From assembly GCF_000744225.1 (NCBI RefSeq), contig NZ_JQLN01000007.1, positions 496,001 to 560,000 on the forward strand: a DNA stretch of 64,000 nucleotides. Direction: 5' to 3'. The notes beneath the pieces are model-generated. The model was not told the origin of the DNA, made no database searches, and saw nothing but the letters and a program-made list of their open reading frames with translations. The DNA is from Kitasatospora mediocidica KCTC 9733 (GTDB taxonomy: Bacteria > Actinomycetota > Actinomycetes > Streptomycetales > Streptomycetaceae). The translations under genes were made by a program, and so were the position numbers. Numbering within the stretch: the stretch's first letter is position 1; each line of letters begins with the position of its first letter. Below are positions 43,636-52,191 of this stretch, in pieces.

Positions 43636-45427
43636 GCCCGCGCGGGAGAGCTTCCTGGACGAGCTCTACCGGGGCCGGCTGCGCTGGGACCTGATGAGCG
43701 ACTTCCCTGCCCAGGACCCGGCGGACGCGAAGGCGGGCGACGGCGAACTGTCCGAGTTCACCGCCTTCCTGCGCGCACACGTCGACCCCACCCGGGTCGA
43801 CCTGGAACGCCGGCTGCCCGACCGGGTGCTGAGTGAGCTGCGCGAGCGCGGCTACCTGCGGCTGATGATCGACCCGGAGCTCGGCGGGCGCGGCCTGTCG
43901 GCCGCCAACGCCTTCCGGCTGGTCCAGGCCGCGGCGAGCTGGTCCAGCGCGGTGGCCTTCACGATGGGCATCGGCAACGGCTTCGGCTCCGGCGCCTACC
44001 TCCCGCTGCTGGGTGAGGGGCCGCTGCGGGAGCTGATCCGGGAGCAGGTGGCGGCCGGCACCGTCTCGGCCGGGGCGGACGCCGAACCCGCCGGGACGGC
44101 CAACAGCCTGCGCCGAACCACCGCGACCCTGTCCGAGGACGGTGAGTCCTACCTGCTCAACGGCGAGAAGGTGTTCATCGGCAACGGCGCGATCGCCGGG
44201 CTGATGGACGTGACCGCCACCGTCGAGGTGGACGGCGCGCCGCAGACCCAGGCGTTCTTCGTGGACACCGCCACCCCGGGCTTCGAGGCCTACGCCCGGC
44301 ACGACTTCATGGGCCTGGGCGGCGCGCCCAACGCGGCGCTGCGGCTGACCGACGTCAGGGTGCCGCGCTCGCACGCCTTCGCCGGGAGCAACACCGAGCT
44401 GCGCCGCTCGCGCGAGCTGGCCGAGATCGGCTTCCTGGCACGGACGTTGGTGATCGGCGCGCCCGCTCTCGCCATCGCCCGGCTGTGCCTGCACTGGTCG
44501 CGGGAGTTCGTCAACCGCCGTACGGTGGACGGCCGACCGCTCGGCTCGTACCAGGAGGTCCAGCGGCTGGTGGGCAGTTCGCTGGCGGACGTGTACGCGA
44601 TCGAGAGTGTCACCCGCTGGACGCTGCTCGGCGCGCGCCAGTCCGACACCCTCTTCGAGCACGCCGCGCTGAAGAACATCGCCTCGCTCACCTGCTGGCG
44701 GGTGATCGACCGCACGATGGGCCTGCTGGGCGGCGAGGGCTTCGAGACCGCGGTCAGCAAGGCCCGGCGGGGCGCCGAGCCGCTGCCGGTGGAGCGCTTC
44801 TTCCGGGACGCCCGGGGGCTGCGGGTGGCGGGCGGGGTGGACTTCCTGCTCGACAAGTTCGCCGCCCAGGGACGGCTGACGTCCTGCTACTACGCCGGGG
44901 CGGGGGTACCGGCCGGGCCGGTCCCCGTCCCCGCGCAGCCCGCCGGACTCAGCACCCGCAACCGCGAACACGCCCGGTTCGCCACCGCGCAGGCCGCCGA
45001 GTTCGGCGCTGTCTGCCGGGAGTTGGCGCAGCGCCACGCGGACCCGGCCGACCTGTTCGTCCAGGAGCACCTGCTGATCACGCTCGGCCGGATCGCCAAC
45101 GAGCTGCTGTCCGTCGCCGCCGTCCTGGCCCGCAGCGCGGCCGGGGCGGCGGACGACGGTGAGACCGACGGCGAAGCGGATGCCGCCCTGCTGGCCGACC
45201 TGCACTGCACGGGCGCCCGGCACCGGCTGGCCGCCCTGTGGTCCCAGCTCGACCGGCGGACGGCCGAGCCCGACTGGGCCGCGGCCTGCGCCGGCTGGCT
45301 GGACGGCGGGCGCTGGGGCCCGCTGCTGGACGGCGTGATCACCACCGCACCCGACGCCGGGCCCTACCTGACGGTGTCAGGCGCCCCGGCCCAGGGTCTG
45401 GACGGCGAGGCGCCGACGGCGAGGTAG
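43571..45427 (+). CDS. Acyl-CoA dehydrogenase-like flavoprotein lacking the usual catalytic Glu
   Basis: A 618-residue protein with acyl-CoA dehydrogenase architecture plus a C-terminal helical extension of roughly 170 residues. ATG 43571 has AGGGAG five bases upstream even though it lies 65 bases inside the thioesterase gene; GTG 43625 is an alternative. Beta-domain parts are NSLRRTTATLSEDGESYLLN and GEKVFIGNGAIAGLMD. In the C-domain, PVERFFRDARGLRVAGGVD replaces the usual YEGTxE: at the catalytic Glu position I read Gly. A plain alpha,beta-dehydrogenation is therefore doubtful. Epoxyketone clusters use an ACAD-like enzyme next to a KS-AT protein for decarboxylation, desaturation and epoxidation of a beta-keto acid, and the context here is similar. 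It overlaps the SARP gene tail-to-tail. Confidence 0.82.
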   Translation: MTPSTGSSSTRSSAPGSPVPPEPARESFLDELYRGRLRWDLMSDFPAQDPADAKAGDGELSEFTAFLRAHVDPTRVDLERRLPDRVLSELRERGYLRLMIDPELGGRGLSAANAFRLVQAAASWSSAVAFTMGIGNGFGSGAYLPLLGEGPLRELIREQVAAGTVSAGADAEPAGTANSLRRTTATLSEDGESYLLNGEKVFIGNGAIAGLMDVTATVEVDGAPQTQAFFVDTATPGFEAYARHDFMGLGGAPNAALRLTDVRVPRSHAFAGSNTELRRSRELAEIGFLARTLVIGAPALAIARLCLHWSREFVNRRTVDGRPLGSYQEVQRLVGSSLADVYAIESVTRWTLLGARQSDTLFEHAALKNIASLTCWRVIDRTMGLLGGEGFETAVSKARRGAEPLPVERFFRDARGLRVAGGVDFLLDKFAAQGRLTSCYYAGAGVPAGPVPVPAQPAGLSTRNREHARFATAQAAEFGAVCRELAQRHADPADLFVQEHLLITLGRIANELLSVAAVLARSAAGAADDGETDGEADAALLADLHCTGARHRLAALWSQLDRRTAEPDWAAACAGWLDGGRWGPLLDGVITTAPDAGPYLTVSGAPAQGLDGEAPTAR

Positions 45428-47301
45428 TCGAACGGCGTCGTCCGCGTCCGCTCGGCGCGGTGCAGCTGCTCGGCGAAGTCCCGCAGCAGGCCGAGCAGGC
45501 GGTAGCGCGGGCCGGCACCGTCCTCCCAGCCGACGATGGTCAGCAGGTGCGCCTGCACCAGGCTGTCCGCGGCGGGCGTCGGGTCGCCCTGGACCAGTTC
45601 GGCCAGCCGGCCGGTGGTCAGCACCCCTGGCGGGACGCTGCCGAGCCGCCGGAACAGCTCCCGGGCGGGCGGGTCCAGTCGCTGGTAGCCGCGGACCAAC
45701 CGGCCGCGCAGATCGAGGTCGCCGACCCGCAGTTCCACCAACCGGCGCTCGCGGTCGGTCAACCGGTGGGCGAGCCGGGCCAGTTGCAGATCGGGGCGGA
45801 CGGCGAGGCGGGCACCGGCGATCCGCAGCGCCAGCGGCAGGCCGTCGCAGAGCCGTACCAGCTCTTCGGCGGCCTTCCGCTCGGCGGCCACCCTGGCCCG
45901 GCCGACCAGGTGCTCCAGCATCGCCAGCCCGGCCTGCGGGTCGAGCGGCCCGAGGTCCAGGTCCACCGCGCTCTCCAGCGCCGCGAGCCGTCCGTCGGCC
46001 GCGACCAGCACGGCGCTGCCCGGCGAGGCGGGCACCAGCGGACGGACCTGGCGCTCGGACGGCGCGTTGTCCAGCAGGACGAGCACCCGCAGGCCGTAGG
46101 TGACGCCGCGGAAGAACCCGGCCCGCCGGCTGGTCCCCTGCGGGAGTTCGCCGCGGGGCACGCCGAGCGCGACCAGGAAGTCGGCGAGCGCGTCCGCGAC
46201 CGGGGTGTCGGCGAGGTCGGCGTAGAGCTGCCCGTCGGGGTAGTGCGCCCGCAGGTCCTGGGCGCACTGGGCCAGCAGGGCGCTCTTGCCGACGCCGGGC
46301 GGCCCGCCGATCACCGCCACCCGGCCGCCACCCGCGCCGTCACCGGTGGGCCCCTGCAACCGTTCGCGCAGCAACCGCCGCTCGGCGCCGCGGCCGACCA
46401 GCTCCACCGCCGCCGGGGCCTGCATGGCCGGCGCCGGCGACTGCCCGGCCACCACCATGCTCCCGCCCACACCCACGCCCACGCCCACACCCGCGACCGC
46501 GCCCACGACCCCGGCCGCCGGACGGTCCGGGCCGCTCGGCGCGGCGCCCGGGGAGGCGGCGGGCGGCAGCTCGTCGGCGAGGATCGCCTGCATCAGTTCC
46601 TGGAGCCGCTGCCCCGGATCGATGCCCATCTCCTCGGACAGCAGGGCGCGCACCCGCCAGTACGCCTCCAGCGCCTCGACCCGCCGGCCGGAGCGGTAGA
46701 GCGCCAGCATCAGCTGGTGGTGCAGCCGCTCGCGGAACGGGTGCTTGGCCACCAGCGTGCGCAGTTCGCCGATCGGCCCGGCCGGGTTGCCCAACGCGAA
46801 CTCGCTGTCCACCAGGTCCTCCAGGGCGGTCAGCCTGGCCTCCTCCAGCTGCGGCAGGTAGAGCCGCTCCAGCAGCGCGGACTCGACGCCGCAGACCACC
46901 GGCCCGCGCCAGAGCGCGAGTCCGGCGCGGAACCGGGAGACCGCGAGCCGGTGGTCGCCGCGCCGGGCGGCCTGCCGGGCCTCGGCGGCCAGCTGCTCGA
47001 AGGCGTGCAGGTCGATGCCGCCCTCCTCGGCCTGCAGCAGGTAGCCCGGAGGGGCCGTCAGCAGCACCGACGCCCCCTCGGGGCCGAGCCGCTTGCGCAG
47101 TTGGTAGACGTAGACGCTGACCAGGTTGTGCGCGCTGGCGGGCGGACGGTCCCCCCAGAGCGCCTCGACCAGCCGGTCGACCGACTGCACCCGGCCCGCG
47201 CCCAGCAGCAGGGCTGCCATCAAGGTGCGCTGCTTCGGCCCACCCAGATCGACCCGCCGGCCGTTCCAGACCTCGATCGGACCCAGAATGCGGAACTGCA
47301 C
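45364..47301 (-). CDS. SARP/AfsR-type activator with BTAD and NB-ARC domains
   Basis: A 645-residue regulator, GTG 47301 behind GAGGGGAAG. Residues ~1-95: OmpR-like winged helix (VQFRILGPIEVWNGRRVDL, RTLMAALLLGAGRVQSVDRL). Residues ~97-245: bacterial transcriptional activation (TPR-like) domain, with LHAFEQLAAEARQAARRGDH and HPFRERLHHQLMLALYRSGR. A low-complexity Gly/Val/Ala linker follows (codons around 46465-46506). Residues ~300-640: NB-ARC ATPase with Walker A GGPPGVGKSAL. This is the Streptomyces SARP large form, typically a pathway-specific activator that binds heptameric repeats ahead of biosynthetic genes. Its 3' end overlaps the convergent flavoprotein gene by 64 bases. It marks the likely right border of the cluster. 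Confidence 0.93.
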   Translation of the reverse strand: MQFRILGPIEVWNGRRVDLGGPKQRTLMAALLLGAGRVQSVDRLVEALWGDRPPASAHNLVSVYVYQLRKRLGPEGASVLLTAPPGYLLQAEEGGIDLHAFEQLAAEARQAARRGDHRLAVSRFRAGLALWRGPVVCGVESALLERLYLPQLEEARLTALEDLVDSEFALGNPAGPIGELRTLVAKHPFRERLHHQLMLALYRSGRRVEALEAYWRVRALLSEEMGIDPGQRLQELMQAILADELPPAASPGAAPSGPDRPAAGVVGAVAGVGVGVGVGGSMVVAGQSPAPAMQAPAAVELVGRGAERRLLRERLQGPTGDGAGGGRVAVIGGPPGVGKSALLAQCAQDLRAHYPDGQLYADLADTPVADALADFLVALGVPRGELPQGTSRRAGFFRGVTYGLRVLVLLDNAPSERQVRPLVPASPGSAVLVAADGRLAALESAVDLDLGPLDPQAGLAMLEHLVGRARVAAERKAAEELVRLCDGLPLALRIAGARLAVRPDLQLARLAHRLTDRERRLVELRVGDLDLRGRLVRGYQRLDPPARELFRRLGSVPPGVLTTGRLAELVQGDPTPAADSLVQAHLLTIVGWEDGAGPRYRLLGLLRDFAEQLHRAERTRTTPFDYLAVGASPSRPWAGAPDTVR

Positions 47302-47681
47302 GAGGCTTCCCCTCAGGTTGGTGTACCGAGAACCCCGGTCCGGAAACGGACCAGGCCGTCGGTATCCTTTCCCGCCGCCCCCTCCCCTGTGAACGCACCA
47401 AATCCGCGCCGGGCCGGGCAGCACAGGTGTTCCGGCCAAGCCTCCGGTCGGCCCGCCACAGACTCCCCGGGAGCAACAACCGTCACCTGAGGCTCCAACA
47501 CAACTTTCTCACCGACCGTCACACCAGCTACAGAAGTGCGGACTTGGCGCCTCGGCATCCGGTGTCCCACCGAGTGCCGGTGCGGTCGGCAAGCCGGCCG
47601 CACCGGCCTCGCACGCATGATCGAACGCGCCCCGGCGAACGGAAAAAGGGCCAGTATCGATCCACCCGACGCTGCTGCTCC
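47302..47681. other. Intergenic region between SARP gene and aldolase gene
   Basis: About 380 bases with no supported gene. It must contain the SARP promoter. Near the aldolase end there is an inverted repeat, GCCGGTGCGG (47576-47585) and CCGCACCGGC (47598-47607), with a 12-base loop, which could terminate the leftward sugar operon. The region separates the antibiotic-type cluster from the sugar locus. Confidence 0.5.
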
Positions 47682-48518
47682 TCAGGACGCGGTCAGCACC
47701 CCCAGCAGGCGGGCCACCTCCGCCGCGACGGCGTCGCGGGCGGGGCCGAGGTACTTGCGCGGGTCGGCGGTCTCGGGGTGGGCGTCCAGGTAGTCGCGGA
47801 CGGCCCGGGTGAACGCCTTGTTGAGGTGGGTGGAGACGTTCACCTTGGTCATGCCCGCCGCCACCGCGCGGGTCAGACCCTGGTCGTCCACGCCCGAGGA
47901 GCCGTGCAGCACCAGCGGGACGGCGACGGCCGCGCGCAGCCGTCCGATCAGCGCGTAGTCGAGGACCGCGTCGCGGGTGAGCATCGCGTGCGAGCTGCCG
48001 ACCGCCACCGCGAGCGCGTCCACGCCGGTGGCGGCGACGAACGCCCGGGCCTCGTCCGGGTCGGTGCGCACGCCGGGGGCGTGGGCACCGTCCTTGCCGC
48101 CGACCTCGCCGAGTTCGGCCTCGACGTAGACGCCGTGCCGGTGGCAGTGCGCGGTGATCTCGCGGGTGGCGGCGACGTTCTCCTCGTAGGCGAGCGTGGC
48201 GGCGTCGAACATCACCGAGGTGAAGCCGAGTTCGACCGCCTCGCGCACCAGGTCGGCCGACTCGGCGTGGTCGAGGTGGACGGCGACCGGGACGCTCGCG
48301 GCCCGGGCTATCGCCAGGGTGGCCAGCGCGATGGGGGCGAGGCCGCCGTGGTAGCGGGCGGTGTTCTCGCTGATCTGGAGGATCACCGGGCGCCCGGCCG
48401 CCTCGGCGCCGGCCGCGATGGCCTCGGCGTGCTCGATCTGGACGACGTTGAACGCGCCGACGCCGACGGATGCGGTGACGGCGGCGCGGGTGATCTCAGC
48501 GGTCGGGGTGAGCGGCAT
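47682..48518 (-). CDS. Class II fructose/tagatose-bisphosphate aldolase
   Basis: A 278-residue class II aldolase from ATG 48518, behind GGAGGAAG. Zinc-binding and catalytic regions are visible: VAVHLDHAESADLV, VYVEAELGEVGGKDG, PLVLHGSSGVDD and KVNVSTHLN for phosphate binding. Length and motifs fit the KbaY/GatY tagatose-1,6-bisphosphate aldolases as well as FbaA-type enzymes. With a PfkB kinase, a SIS-domain enzyme and a GH27 galactosidase in the same locus, cleavage of tagatose-1,6-bisphosphate to glyceraldehyde-3-phosphate and dihydroxyacetone phosphate is the best guess. It is the last gene of the leftward operon and overlaps the kinase by 23 bases. Confidence 0.88.
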   Translation of the reverse strand: MPLTPTAEITRAAVTASVGVGAFNVVQIEHAEAIAAGAEAAGRPVILQISENTARYHGGLAPIALATLAIARAASVPVAVHLDHAESADLVREAVELGFTSVMFDAATLAYEENVAATREITAHCHRHGVYVEAELGEVGGKDGAHAPGVRTDPDEARAFVAATGVDALAVAVGSSHAMLTRDAVLDYALIGRLRAAVAVPLVLHGSSGVDDQGLTRAVAAGMTKVNVSTHLNKAFTRAVRDYLDAHPETADPRKYLGPARDAVAAEVARLLGVLTAS

Positions 48519-49431
48519 GGGCTTCCTCCACGGGGACGGTGCTGCGCAGGCGGTGGTAGGTGTCGGCGTCGAAGTCGCCGGCGACGGGACACGGGACGGC
48601 GGCGGCGGACAGCGCCACGGCCTCGCGCAGGATCGCGGGCCAGGGCGTGCCGGCCGCGAGTCCGGCGGCCAGCGCGGCAACGCAGGCGTCGCCCGCGCCG
48701 GTCGGGTTGCCGGCCAGCCGCTCGGGCGGCGTGGCGCGCCAGCTGCCCTGCGGGGTGATCGCGTGCAGCCCGCGCGGGCCGTCCGAGGCGACCACCGTCC
48801 GGGCGCCCAGCGCGCGCAGCCGGGCGGCCGCGTGAACCAGGTCGTGCTGCCCGGTGGCGGCGGTGAGTTCGGCGGTGTTGGGCTTGATCACGTCGGGCCC
48901 GGCGGGAAGCGCGGCCAGCAGCGGCGGGCCGCTGGTGTCCAGCACGGTGGTGACGCCGTGCGCCGCGGCGAGGGTGACGAGCTGCGCGTAGGCGTCCTCG
49001 GGCAGGCCCGGCGGCAGGCTGCCGGCCAGCACCACGACGGCGGCGTCGCGGACCAGCCGGGCGTAGCGGTCGGTGAAGGCCGCCCACTCGGCGGGGTGGA
49101 CCTGCGGTCCGGCCTGGTTGAAGACGGTGGCGTCGCCGTCGTCGCGCGAGACGACGGTCAGGGTGCGCCGGGAGTCGCCGGTCATCGGGACGAGTTCGTC
49201 GCGCAGGCCGACGGCGCTCAGCTCGGCCCGCAGCAGAGCGCCGGTGGGACCGCCGGCAAGGCCGGTGACAACGGCCGGCTGCCCCAGGGCGCTCAGGACC
49301 CGGGCGACGTTGACGCCCTTGCCGCCCGCGCGCTCGTGGACCGCGTCGACGCGGTGCGAGCTGCGCGGGACCAGGGCGTCGACGAAGTAGGTGACATCCA
49401 GGGCAGCGTTGAGGGTGACGGTCAGGATCAC
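48496..49431 (-). CDS. PfkB-family sugar-phosphate kinase (1-phosphofructokinase / tagatose-6-phosphate kinase type)
   Basis: A 311-residue ribokinase-superfamily kinase from GTG 49431. Signatures: ILTVTLNAALDVTYFV at the N-terminus, HERAGGKGVNVARVLSALG (PfkB motif 1) and NPTGAGDACVAALAAGL (motif 2, with the catalytic Asp of GAGD). The start TVTLNAALD and the length place it with FruK/LacC-type enzymes that phosphorylate fructose-1-phosphate or tagatose-6-phosphate. Neighbouring aldolase and isomerase favour tagatose-6-phosphate to tagatose-1,6-bisphosphate. Overlaps flanking genes on both sides, so it is in one transcription unit. Confidence 0.88.
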   Translation of the reverse strand: MILTVTLNAALDVTYFVDALVPRSSHRVDAVHERAGGKGVNVARVLSALGQPAVVTGLAGGPTGALLRAELSAVGLRDELVPMTGDSRRTLTVVSRDDGDATVFNQAGPQVHPAEWAAFTDRYARLVRDAAVVVLAGSLPPGLPEDAYAQLVTLAAAHGVTTVLDTSGPPLLAALPAGPDVIKPNTAELTAATGQHDLVHAAARLRALGARTVVASDGPRGLHAITPQGSWRATPPERLAGNPTGAGDACVAALAAGLAAGTPWPAILREAVALSAAAVPCPVAGDFDADTYHRLRSTVPVEEAHAAHPDR

Positions 49432-50384
49432 GGTGCCAGCGCCTTTGCGGTGGAGGGAGCGGTGGCGTCCCAGGCGTACAGGCCCGCGCCCAGGCAGCCG
49501 GCCTCGTCGCCGAGCACCGCGCGCACCACGCGCGGGCGGCGCTGGAAGGTCAACTGCGAGGCCAGGGCGGCGCGGACGGGTTCGAGCAGCAGGTCGTCGG
49601 CCTCGGCGAGACCGCCGCCGAGGACGATCAGCTCGGGGGCGAGCAGCGTGCCGGCGACGGCCAGGGCGGCGGCCAGAGCGTCGACGGCGCGCTGCCAGAC
49701 CGCGCGGGCGTCCGGGTCGCCGTACTCCACCAGGGCCGCGACCTGGTCGGCGCCCTCGACGGCGCGTCCGGTGCGGGCGGTGTAGGCGGCGGCGACGGCC
49801 GAGGCGGAGGCCACCGTCTCCAGGCAGCCGCGGTTGCCGCAGCCGCACGGCGCGCCGCCGGGTTCGACGACCAGGTGGCCCAGTTCACCCGCGTAGCCGC
49901 CGGCCCGGACCGGGCGTCCGTCGCTGATCACGGCAGCGGCGATGCCGGTGCCGATGGCCACGAAGAGCACGTCACGGGCACCGCGGGCCGCGCCGAGGAC
50001 GGACTCGGCATAGCCGCCGGCCCGCACGTCGTGTCCCAGCGTCACGGGCAGCGCGGTGCGCTCCGCGAGGATCTCGGCCAGCGGCAGGTCACGCCAGCCG
50101 ATGTTCGCCGAGTAGCGCGCGCGGGCGCTCTCCTCGTCGACGATGCCGGGGACCACCACCCCGGCCTGCCGGATCGTCAGGCCCAACGCGGTAGCCCGGT
50201 CGGCGAGTTCGCCGAGGGTGGCGGCGATCTCGGCCAGCACGGCGTCCGGGCCGGCCGCCCGGGGGGTCGGGCGGCGCAGCGTCAGCAGTGGCTTCAGGTC
50301 GCGGTCGAGCAGGGCGCCCTTCATGCCGGTGCCGCCGACGTCCAGGGCGATCACGCACTCGCCGGCGCCCCGGTGCTCAGGCAC
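49428..50384 (-). CDS. ROK-family sugar kinase
   Basis: A 318-residue ROK kinase from GTG 50384. The ATP-binding region IALDVGGTGMKGALLD begins at about residue 11. GGYAGELGHLVVEPGG and the zinc motif CGCGNRGCLE (CGCGxxGCxE form) are both intact. There is no N-terminal HTH, so it is a kinase and not a repressor. ROK kinases phosphorylate glucose, GlcNAc, allose or related sugars. In this locus it probably makes the 6-phosphate of GalNAc, galactosamine or another imported hexose for the SIS-domain enzyme. Linked to its neighbours by short overlaps (four bases with the PfkB gene, eight with the SIS gene). Confidence 0.9.
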   Translation of the reverse strand: MPEHRGAGECVIALDVGGTGMKGALLDRDLKPLLTLRRPTPRAAGPDAVLAEIAATLGELADRATALGLTIRQAGVVVPGIVDEESARARYSANIGWRDLPLAEILAERTALPVTLGHDVRAGGYAESVLGAARGARDVLFVAIGTGIAAAVISDGRPVRAGGYAGELGHLVVEPGGAPCGCGNRGCLETVASASAVAAAYTARTGRAVEGADQVAALVEYGDPDARAVWQRAVDALAAALAVAGTLLAPELIVLGGGLAEADDLLLEPVRAALASQLTFQRRPRVVRAVLGDEAGCLGAGLYAWDATAPSTAKALAP

Positions 50385-51327
50385 CGGCGCGCTCCAGCAC
50401 GACCGAGCGGGTGAGGTTGCGCGGCTGGTCGGGGTTGAGGCCGCGGGCCTCGGCGACCGCGACCGCCAGCCGCTGGGCGAGGATCAGGTCGGCCAGCGGG
50501 TCCAGGTCCTCGGCAACGTCCTGGGAGCCCGCCACCAGGGTGCCGCCGACCCGGGCGATGTCGGCGGCAAGGCCGGTGGGGAGGGTGCCGAACATCCAGG
50601 CCACCCGGCCCGGTCCGGTGATGGCGATCGGGCCGTGCCGGTACTCCATCGCCGGGTAGGCCTCGGTCCACGCACCCGCGGCCTCGCGCATCTTCAGCCC
50701 GGCCTCCAGCGCCAGCCCGTTGGTCCAGCCGCTGCCGAGGAAGGTGAACTGCTCGGCGCCGAGGACCTCCTCGTCCAGTGGCCGGTGCACGGCCCGCTCG
50801 GCGTCCAGGGCCGCCTGGGCGACGGTGCGCACCCCGGGCGCCACGGCGTCCTCGGCCTCCAGGTGGGCGCGCAGCAGGGCGAGGACGGTGGTGGCGAAGC
50901 GGGTCTGGACCACCGACTCCTCGTCCGCGAAGTCCAGGACGGCGACGGCGTCGGCGGCCGTCATGACCGGCGTGGCGGGGTCGGCGGTGATCGCGCCGGT
51001 GGCCACCGTGCCGCGCACCCGGGCCAGGAGCGCCAGCACCTCGCTGGTGGTGCCGGAGCGGGTGATCGCCAGCACCCGGTCGTAGCCGCGCGCGCCGGGG
51101 AACTCCGAGGCGGCGAACGCGTCCGTCTCGCCGTGGCCGCCGCTCTCGCGCAGCACCGCATAGGACTGCGCCATGAACCAGGAGGTGCCGCAACCGATCA
51201 CCGCGACCCGCTCGCCCCGGCGGGGCAGCGCGGCGGTGTGCTCGGACAGCGTGGCGGCGGCCCGGCGCCAGCAGTCGGGCTGCGAGGCGATCTCGACCGA
51301 GGTACGGGAGGGGGTGGTGGTCGGCAC
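50377..51327 (-). CDS. SIS-domain sugar-phosphate isomerase/deaminase (AgaS-like)
   Basis: A 316-residue protein from GTG 51327, behind GAAGGAG. It has two SIS domains: first VAVIGCGTSWFMAQSYAVLR with ITRSGTTSEVLALLARV, second TFLGSGWTNGLALEAGLKMR and AYPAMEYRHGPIAI. It lacks a glutaminase domain, so it is not GlmS. The M-E-Y-R-H-G-P motif is typical of AgaS and related deaminase/isomerases. A likely reaction is galactosamine-6-phosphate to tagatose-6-phosphate plus ammonia, feeding the PfkB kinase and aldolase; glucosamine-6-phosphate or a fructosamine substrate is the alternative. Confidence 0.83.
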   Translation of the reverse strand: MPTTTPSRTSVEIASQPDCWRRAAATLSEHTAALPRRGERVAVIGCGTSWFMAQSYAVLRESGGHGETDAFAASEFPGARGYDRVLAITRSGTTSEVLALLARVRGTVATGAITADPATPVMTAADAVAVLDFADEESVVQTRFATTVLALLRAHLEAEDAVAPGVRTVAQAALDAERAVHRPLDEEVLGAEQFTFLGSGWTNGLALEAGLKMREAAGAWTEAYPAMEYRHGPIAITGPGRVAWMFGTLPTGLAADIARVGGTLVAGSQDVAEDLDPLADLILAQRLAVAVAEARGLNPDQPRNLTRSVVLERAGA

Positions 51328-51357
51328 GGGGCGACTCCTTCGGGCTGCGGGCGGGGG

Positions 51358-52191
51358 CTACTTGACGGAACCGGCGGTCAGGCCGGAGACGACCTGGCGT
51401 TCGATGAACGCGAAGAGGACGACGACCGGGACGATGGCGATGACCGAGCCGGCGAAGAGGTAGTTCCACTGGACGGTGTAGTTGCCGATGAAGCTGTTGA
51501 TGCCGACGGTCAGCGGCTGGCTGGCCGGGACGGTGGACAGCGTCAGACCCATCACGAACTCGTTCCACGCCGAGATGAAGGTGAAGATCACGGCCGTCAC
51601 CACCCCGGGCATCGCCAGCGGCAGCACCACCCGGCGCAGCGCGCCGATCCGGCCCAGCCCGTCGATCATCGCGGCCTCCTCCAACTCCACCGGTATGGAG
51701 GCGATGTAGGCGGTGAGGATCCAGATCGCGAAGGCCAGGTTGAAGGCGGCGTTGCAGATAACCAGCGTCCAGACCGAGTTGAGCATGTCCAGCTTGAAGA
51801 ACTCGCGGTAGAGGCCGACCAGCAGGGAGGTGGGCTGGAACATCTGGGTGACCAGGACGAGCAGCAGGAAGTACTTGCGGCCGCGGTACTTGATGCGGGC
51901 GGTGTAGTAGGCGGCGGGCAGGGCGACGGCCAGCGCCAGCAGCGTGGAGCCGGCGGCGACCAGCAGGGTGACCCGGAGGTTGTCGCCGAGGGTGGAGTCG
52001 CGCCAGACGTCGACGAAGTTGGACCAGGCGAAGTGGCGGGGCAGGTAGCTCGGGTCGCGCAGCTCGTCGGCCGGGCGCAGCGCGGTGATCACCATCTCCG
52101 CGTACGGCAGCAGGAAGAGCGCGGCCAGCAGCCAGGCGACCGAGGCGATCACCAGGGTGCGGGGCCGGAAGGTCTTGGTTCGGGTGCTCAT
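51358..52191 (-). CDS. Carbohydrate ABC transporter permease, MalG-like
   Basis: A 277-residue inner-membrane protein with six predicted helices, from ATG 52191 which overlaps the upstream permease stop by one base (TGATG). The EAA loop that docks the ATPase reads ELEEAAMIDGLGRIGALRRV followed by VLPLAMPG. It belongs to the CUT1 sugar-permease family, the second permease of a pair. No ATPase gene lies in the locus; in Streptomyces such importers usually share the MsiK ATPase, which is inference here. Confidence 0.92.
   Translation of the reverse strand: MSTRTKTFRPRTLVIASVAWLLAALFLLPYAEMVITALRPADELRDPSYLPRHFAWSNFVDVWRDSTLGDNLRVTLLVAAGSTLLALAVALPAAYYTARIKYRGRKYFLLLVLVTQMFQPTSLLVGLYREFFKLDMLNSVWTLVICNAAFNLAFAIWILTAYIASIPVELEEAAMIDGLGRIGALRRVVLPLAMPGVVTAVIFTFISAWNEFVMGLTLSTVPASQPLTVGINSFIGNYTVQWNYLFAGSVIAIVPVVVLFAFIERQVVSGLTAGSVK

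Noticed and set aside
46465..46506. Short repetitive CCCAC(A/G)CC run resembling a tandem repeat array
   Set aside because: It encodes the Gly/Val linker of the SARP regulator and is explained as low-complexity coding sequence.
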